Shown in pieces: positions 8,404-11,987 of a stretch of DNA of 11,987 nucleotides (position 1 is the first letter of the stretch; each line of letters opens with the position of its first letter). Made by a program: the position numbers and the translations under genes. The notes beneath the pieces were generated by a model. That model saw nothing but the letters and a program-made list of their open reading frames with translations. It had not been told where the DNA came from and made no database searches. The DNA is taken from NCBI GenBank assembly GCA_022511355.1, contig JAFLRS010000049.1, forward strand, positions 1 through 11,987, written 5' to 3'. Origin of the DNA: Alistipes sp. (GTDB taxonomy: Bacteria > Bacteroidota > Bacteroidia > Bacteroidales > Rikenellaceae).

Positions 8404-9882
8404 ATGAAACGGATAAATGAATTAGTGAGACGGGTATTGGGCGTGTGTGGCGTAATGTGCATGATGTCGTGTTCGGAGGTGGTTGAGATACCGGGACCTG
8501 ACGAGAGCGGATTCGGCACTGTTGCCGATACGTGGGGATACGTGCGCAATACCGAGGAGCCGCGTTCGACTACGGTGGTGGAGATACGCAGCGGACAGTC
8601 GGTATCGACGCAGGTCTATTTCGGGATGACGCGTCCGTCGTCGCGGACTTCGAGTGTGACGTTCAGAATCGATGATTCGGCTTTGGCGGCGTATAATTTG
8701 TCGCATGGCACGTCATACGAGGCTTATCCTGCGGGGTCGGTTTCTTTGGAGTCGGACGGCCGCATACTTATGAGCGGCGGGTCGATGCGTTCGTCGTCGA
8801 TGCGGATAACGGTTCGTTGGGCGGAGGGACTTTCCGAGGGCAAGACATATGCGGTTCCGGTGCGAGTCACGCCTCCTGACGAGTCGGTGCGCATGAATCG
8901 CGGCGAGGATGTCTATATGCTGTTGGTTCGCAACATGGGCAGTATACCCGACGCTTCGAAGGCATCGGGCATAAAGATATTGAGTTGTATGGAGGTGAAC
9001 GACACCAATCCGCTCAACAATTTGGAATTCACGCTTCGCAACAGCGGCAAGATGTTGTTCGACATAGTGGTTTTGTTCGCTGCGAATATGAATTACGATG
9101 CTGCGACGGGGAAGGTTTATATCCATAACAACGAGAACATCCAACATTTGCTTGACAATCGCGACAAATATTTGCGTCCGTTGCAGCAGCGAGGCATAAA
9201 GGTAGTTTTGGCGATGTTGGGCAATCATGACCGTGCGGGAGTTTCGGGTCTTGCCGATGATACGGCGCGGGCATTTGCTCTCGATTTGAAGCATATGTGC
9301 GAGGCTTACGAATTGGACGGCATATTTTGGGATGATGAGTATTCCAAGTATGCGGCGGGTCCGGGATTCGTATATCCGGTATCGAAGCAGGCAGCTGCGC
9401 GTCTTATTTACGAGACTAAGAAGGCAATGCCCGACAAGTTGAATATTGTGTATATGGCGTGCGAGCTGATGAGTGACGGATGGAACACCAAGGCGGGCAG
9501 TTTGGATAATCTTCCGTCGGTGGACGGTATTGCGGCCGGTTCGTATGTCGATTATGCGCTTAACGACTATCGCCGTGACGATGACCAGAGCGGCAGCGGA
9601 TTTTCGTGGAGTCAGGTGGGCATTTACCCCGAGGAGTATGCGAAGGGGGTTTATAATATGCGTCAATACACGCCGGGTCAGAACGAGTACGACGAGATGA
9701 AGCAGAAGGGTTGCGGCATTCACATGATATTCGGCATGGATCCCACGCGTTCGACCTTCCGCGAGGGCAACGATAATGTGCAATCGCCTGATTATCAATA
9801 CTGGTCGTTGCAGAACATAGCGAGAGAGTTGTTCGGTGACCAGTTGGTGTGGTCGGGGGAGACCTATTCGAAAGACTGGTGA
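8404..9882 (+). CDS. GH18 endo-beta-N-acetylglucosaminidase lipoprotein (EndoBT-3987-like, DUF1735 + GH18)
   Basis: A 492-residue lipoprotein with signal peptide and lipobox-like MMSC (lipid Cys23). Residues about 27-178 are a DUF1735/BT_3987-like N-terminal domain. Residues about 187-490 are a GH18 barrel. Two motifs support activity: VVLAMLGNHDRAGVSGL (267-283), matching the LGNHxxAG loop of EndoF/EndoH-type enzymes, and LDGIFWDDEYSKY (304-316), in which Asp310 and Glu312 are the expected substrate-assisted catalytic pair. These positions sit almost exactly where I recall the pair in B. thetaiotaomicron EndoBT-3987 (D312/E314). The expected reaction is hydrolysis of the chitobiose core of Asn-linked glycans, leaving one GlcNAc on the protein. 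High-mannose preference is inferred from resemblance to EndoBT-3987, not seen directly. It acts at the cell surface, feeding the binding proteins and SusC/D encoded upstream. Confidence 0.9.
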   Translation: MKRINELVRRVLGVCGVMCMMSCSEVVEIPGPDESGFGTVADTWGYVRNTEEPRSTTVVEIRSGQSVSTQVYFGMTRPSSRTSSVTFRIDDSALAAYNLSHGTSYEAYPAGSVSLESDGRILMSGGSMRSSSMRITVRWAEGLSEGKTYAVPVRVTPPDESVRMNRGEDVYMLLVRNMGSIPDASKASGIKILSCMEVNDTNPLNNLEFTLRNSGKMLFDIVVLFAANMNYDAATGKVYIHNNENIQHLLDNRDKYLRPLQQRGIKVVLAMLGNHDRAGVSGLADDTARAFALDLKHMCEAYELDGIFWDDEYSKYAAGPGFVYPVSKQAAARLIYETKKAMPDKLNIVYMACELMSDGWNTKAGSLDNLPSVDGIAAGSYVDYALNDYRRDDDQSGSGFSWSQVGIYPEEYAKGVYNMRQYTPGQNEYDEMKQKGCGIHMIFGMDPTRSTFREGNDNVQSPDYQYWSLQNIARELFGDQLVWSGETYSKDW

Positions 9883-9938
9883 CAAACAGATTATTAACCA
9901 ATAAATAAAAGTCCAATCTATTATTAAAAAAAACTGTT
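9883..9938 (+). promoter_or_regulatory. AT-rich spacer before the last operon gene
   Basis: A 56-nt spacer, longer than the other gaps downstream of susC (0-27 nt) and very AT-rich (TTATTAACCAATAAATAAAA and later an A8 run), separates the GH18 gene from the BACON-LRR gene. No hairpin with a T-run is visible, so read-through is likely. It could hold a secondary promoter or an A-rich translation enhancer, which Bacteroidota often use in place of a Shine-Dalgarno site. No -33/-7 pair can be assigned with confidence. Confidence 0.25.
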
Positions 9939-11582
9939 ATGAAAAGATGTTTTATTGTGCTTGCTACGGCAATGCTGGCGTTTTCATGTAATGAAAGCGA
10001 AGACCCCAAACCCAATCCGAAACCCGAACCCGGACCCGGACCGCAGGAGGCGTTTATCACTTTGAGTGAGGAGAGCCACACCTTCGGCAAGGAAGGCGGC
10101 ACGGTGGATGTGACTGTTGAGTCGAGCGGTGACTGGGAGCTTTTGGGAGATGATTCCGTATTTACGCCTTCGGTAAAGAACGGCGGCAACGGTGCGACGG
10201 TGACCTTTACCGCGCCGAGAAATGATAAGGCCGAGCCCATCGAAGCCGAGTTCACATTCCTGTGCGATGGCGAGACTGCGTTGTTCACCATTACCCAGAC
10301 CGAGGGTGACGAGATGACCATTGCCGAGACCACATATACGGCGCCTGTTACGGGCGGCAACGTGGTTATCAACGTATCGGCATCGGGCGACTTCGAGTAC
10401 GAAATCGAAGAGGGCTGCGAGTGGTTGAGCAAACCTGCAGCGGCGATGCTGTCGGTAGTTCAGTCGCAGGTTACGTTGAGTGTTGCCAAGAATGTTACGG
10501 GCAAGGCTCGTTCGGCGAAGGTTACCTTTACTTTGGGCGACCTCGAGGAGGTGATTACGGTTAATCAGCCCCAGAATGATGTTTTGTGCGGTTGCGAGGA
10601 GTGCGACGGAATGTGCGGTACCGACGAATGCGGGAAGCCTGAGTGCCGCAACAAGAGCCTCGAGGTAGAGAAGGAGGGCGCGGACGACCTCGTTATCAAA
10701 TTCAAGTCGAATGTAAACCATCAGGTGAGCCTTTCGGGCGATTGCAGCTGGGTTAAATTGGGCAACCTCGACACGGCGGAGTCTGACGAGGGTGACGGCG
10801 GTCCGGTGTATTATACGCAGCACTTGACGGTGGAAGCGAACAGTGACGAAGAGCGTGAGGCGACCATCGAGATAGCCGACCCTGCGGTTTCGGGATTAAA
10901 GATAACGGTAACGGTATCGCAGAAGGGGGTTGCGAAGCTTCCCGAGGGTCAGGTAATGATTCCCGACGCTAATTTCCGCAATAAGCTTGTGTCGCTTGGT
11001 TATATCGAAAGTGCGGCTGAAGAAATCTGCACGCTGACTGAAGCGGGTAAGAGTGCTACCGGTACGTTGGATCTTGCATCTTCGAACATTACCGACCTGA
11101 CGGGTATTGAAGCATTTACGGGCATAACAGGTTTGAGTATCAATATGAACTCAGGTCTTACGCGAGTTGACCTGAGCGGTTTGACAAAAATCATGCAGCT
11201 TAAAGCAAGCGGAATGACGTCGCTGACATATTTGAACGTAGGTTCCAACCCGATTAATGAAATATATATGCCTAATGCAGGAAGTGCATCGTGCACCTCG
11301 TTGGAGATTATTGCAACGGGAACCAACTTGCTTGAGTTGACAAGTCAGTATTATTCTACGCTTAATTTGTCGGGCTGTACGAGTTTCACTAAAGTTACGA
11401 TTTCAAGTGTGCCTAACATCAGCGGTACGTTGGATTTGCATAACTGTACCAAACTGGCTACTATGATTCTTAATCAGGCACAGAAGCTTGAGAAGATTAT
11501 CTTCTCGAGTGCGGTGCAGGGTAGTCTGAATTACTCTCCGGGCAGCAATGTTAATCCGTCGCTTCAGGTTTCATACGAATAG
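9939..11582 (+). CDS. BACON-domain, Cys-cluster and leucine-rich-repeat surface lipoprotein
   Basis: A 547-residue lipoprotein. The signal peptide ends in AFSC (lipid Cys17), followed by the acidic NESED and a Pro-rich tether (about 22-36). Three BACON-like beta domains follow: about 38-121 (SSGDWELLG, ending ITQ), about 126-211 (GCEWLS, ending VNQ) and about 240-329 (GDCSWVKLG, ending VSQ). Between the second and third lies a six-cysteine segment (217-236, spacing C-x1-C-x2-C-x3-C-x4-C-x4-C). Residues about 339-547 are leucine-rich-repeat-like, opening with the cap motif MIPDANFRNKLVSLGY and continuing with SNITDLTGIEAFTGITGL. BACON domains are proposed to bind carbohydrate or glycoprotein (mucin) or to act as spacers, and LRRs to bind proteins. 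No enzyme motif is seen. A role as an adhesin or scaffold for glycoprotein substrate is inference. The DNA for the LRR half has visibly lower GC than the rest. It is the last gene of the operon, 27 nt before the terminator stem. Confidence 0.85.
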   Translation: MKRCFIVLATAMLAFSCNESEDPKPNPKPEPGPGPQEAFITLSEESHTFGKEGGTVDVTVESSGDWELLGDDSVFTPSVKNGGNGATVTFTAPRNDKAEPIEAEFTFLCDGETALFTITQTEGDEMTIAETTYTAPVTGGNVVINVSASGDFEYEIEEGCEWLSKPAAAMLSVVQSQVTLSVAKNVTGKARSAKVTFTLGDLEEVITVNQPQNDVLCGCEECDGMCGTDECGKPECRNKSLEVEKEGADDLVIKFKSNVNHQVSLSGDCSWVKLGNLDTAESDEGDGGPVYYTQHLTVEANSDEEREATIEIADPAVSGLKITVTVSQKGVAKLPEGQVMIPDANFRNKLVSLGYIESAAEEICTLTEAGKSATGTLDLASSNITDLTGIEAFTGITGLSINMNSGLTRVDLSGLTKIMQLKASGMTSLTYLNVGSNPINEIYMPNAGSASCTSLEIIATGTNLLELTSQYYSTLNLSGCTSFTKVTISSVPNISGTLDLHNCTKLATMILNQAQKLEKIIFSSAVQGSLNYSPGSNVNPSLQVSYE

Positions 11583-11608
11583 TAAGTAAGTTAGTTTTTA
11601 TTTGTTGT

Positions 11609-11646
11609 AATCCCCGTATCCGCAGGATACGGGGATTATTGTTTTT
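11609..11646 (+). terminator. Intrinsic terminator at operon end
   Basis: A perfect 13-bp stem (AATCCCCGTATCC at 11609-11621 with GGATACGGGGATT at 11625-11637), a 3-nt GCA loop, then ATTG and a T5 run. It starts 27 nt after the stop of the last gene, so it closes the whole transcription unit. The A/T flanks (upstream TTTTTATTTGTTG) give only weak termination on the other strand. Confidence 0.92.
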
Positions 11647-11684
11647 GGCTGCCATATTTAGTTTTCCCGCGCGGTTCTCCCTTT

Positions 11685-11902
11685 TGTCATCTTGAGCGGA
11701 ACGAACGTAGTGAGTGCAGTCGAAAGATCTGGTGACATAGAGCAGTCAGAAAGCAATAAGCGTAACGGTAGACAACAGAGTATTGGGTAACAGATCCTTA
11801 ACCTTCGGTTTTCCTCCTTCGCACCTCGGCAAAAAGTGCAAGCACTCTTTGCCCTCGGTTTGGCGTCGGTTCGACTACGCTATCGCTCCGCTCAGGATGA
11901 CA
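11685..11902. repeat. Inverted-repeat intergenic element (TGTCATCnTGAGCGGA arms)
   Basis: The left arm (11685-11730) reads TGTCATCTTGAGCGGA...GCAGTCGAAAGATCT. The reverse complement of 11871-11902 reads TGTCATCCTGAGCGGA...TAGTCGA. The arms agree over TGTCATCnTGAGCGGAnCGA and again at AGTCGA, with about 10 extra bases in the left arm. About 140 bp of non-coding DNA lie between them. Similar GTCATCCTGAGCG...GTCGAA sequences are, to my knowledge, common intergenic repeats in bacteria, which suggests a small non-autonomous element or a pair of dispersed palindromic units. The wider stretch 11647-11987 holds no supported gene; every reading frame is short or broken. Confidence 0.6.
11829..11852. 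repeat. Imperfect palindrome inside the right-flank repeat region
   Basis: GCAAAAAGTGC and GCACTCTTTGC face each other with AA between, pairing at 10 of 11 positions. The right half runs into CCCTCGGTTTGG, the segment shared with 61-79 at the left edge of the window. It has no T-run and follows no gene directly, so it reads as part of the dispersed repeat family rather than as a terminator. Confidence 0.5.
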
Positions 11903-11987
11903 TACCCAAATTAATTCAATAAAAACGCCAATGGCGTTACAATAAATCCGCACTGCGAAATTTTCGGAAAAGGGCGTGAGGAAAGAC

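Noticed and set aside
9325..9327. Phe308 in place of Asp in the DxxDxDxE GH18 motif, read as loss of activity
   Set aside because: The essential pair Asp310 and Glu312 is intact, and Phe at this position is, as far as I recall, found in active EndoF/EndoBT-type enzymes.
11924..11938. Short palindrome AACGCC-AAT-GGCGTT
   Set aside because: A 6-bp stem with a 3-nt loop and no T-run or neighbouring gene is too weak to call an operator or terminator.
11647..11987. Possible tRNA or CRISPR array in the right flank
   Set aside because: No cloverleaf or TTC-loop pattern is visible, and the repeats are not regularly spaced.

Overview
The window carries one co-directional (+ strand) gene cluster of seven genes (264-11582), flanked by short repeat-bearing non-coding DNA. 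The architecture (FecR anti-sigma factor, SusC-type TonB-dependent transporter, SusD-type lipoprotein, then further surface lipoproteins) is diagnostic of a Bacteroidota polysaccharide utilisation locus (PUL). The moderately GC-rich coding DNA, heavy use of TCG serine codons, near absence of Shine-Dalgarno sequences and intergenic repeat style suggest a gut Bacteroidales such as Alistipes (Rikenellaceae). The genus is an inference from style, not a match.

Layout. 1-263: non-coding leader with two ~50-bp direct repeat copies and a bulged hairpin. 264-1196: FecR-family anti-sigma factor with one membrane span and a DUF4974-like C terminus. 1253-4582: SusC-like transporter with an N-terminal STN signalling domain. 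4582-6156: SusD-like lipoprotein overlapping susC by 1 nt (TAATG). 6174-7166: GH18-like lipoprotein whose catalytic Asp and Glu are replaced. 7177-8376: DUF1735 + LamG-like lipoprotein. 8404-9882: DUF1735 + GH18 lipoprotein with intact catalytic acids, an endo-beta-N-acetylglucosaminidase of the EndoBT-3987/EndoF/EndoH type. 9939-11582: lipoprotein with three BACON-like domains, a six-cysteine insert and a C-terminal leucine-rich repeat region. 11609-11646: strong intrinsic terminator. 11647-11987: no gene, but inverted repeats and a palindrome related to those at the left edge.

How it works together (inference from family knowledge). The GH18 enzyme would cut the GlcNAc-GlcNAc core of host N-glycans, probably high-mannose type, at the cell surface. 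SusD, the dead GH18 protein and the DUF1735-LamG protein would hold the glycan, and SusC would import it. The STN domain of SusC would report import to FecR, which would control an ECF sigma factor that is not in the window. No mannosidases (GH92, GH125 and so on) are present, so trimming of the imported glycan must be encoded elsewhere. The layout resembles the Bacteroides thetaiotaomicron BT3983-BT3988 region. The least explained parts are the final BACON-Cys-LRR protein, a C9 tract inside susC that could act as an on/off switch, and the repeat elements on both flanks.
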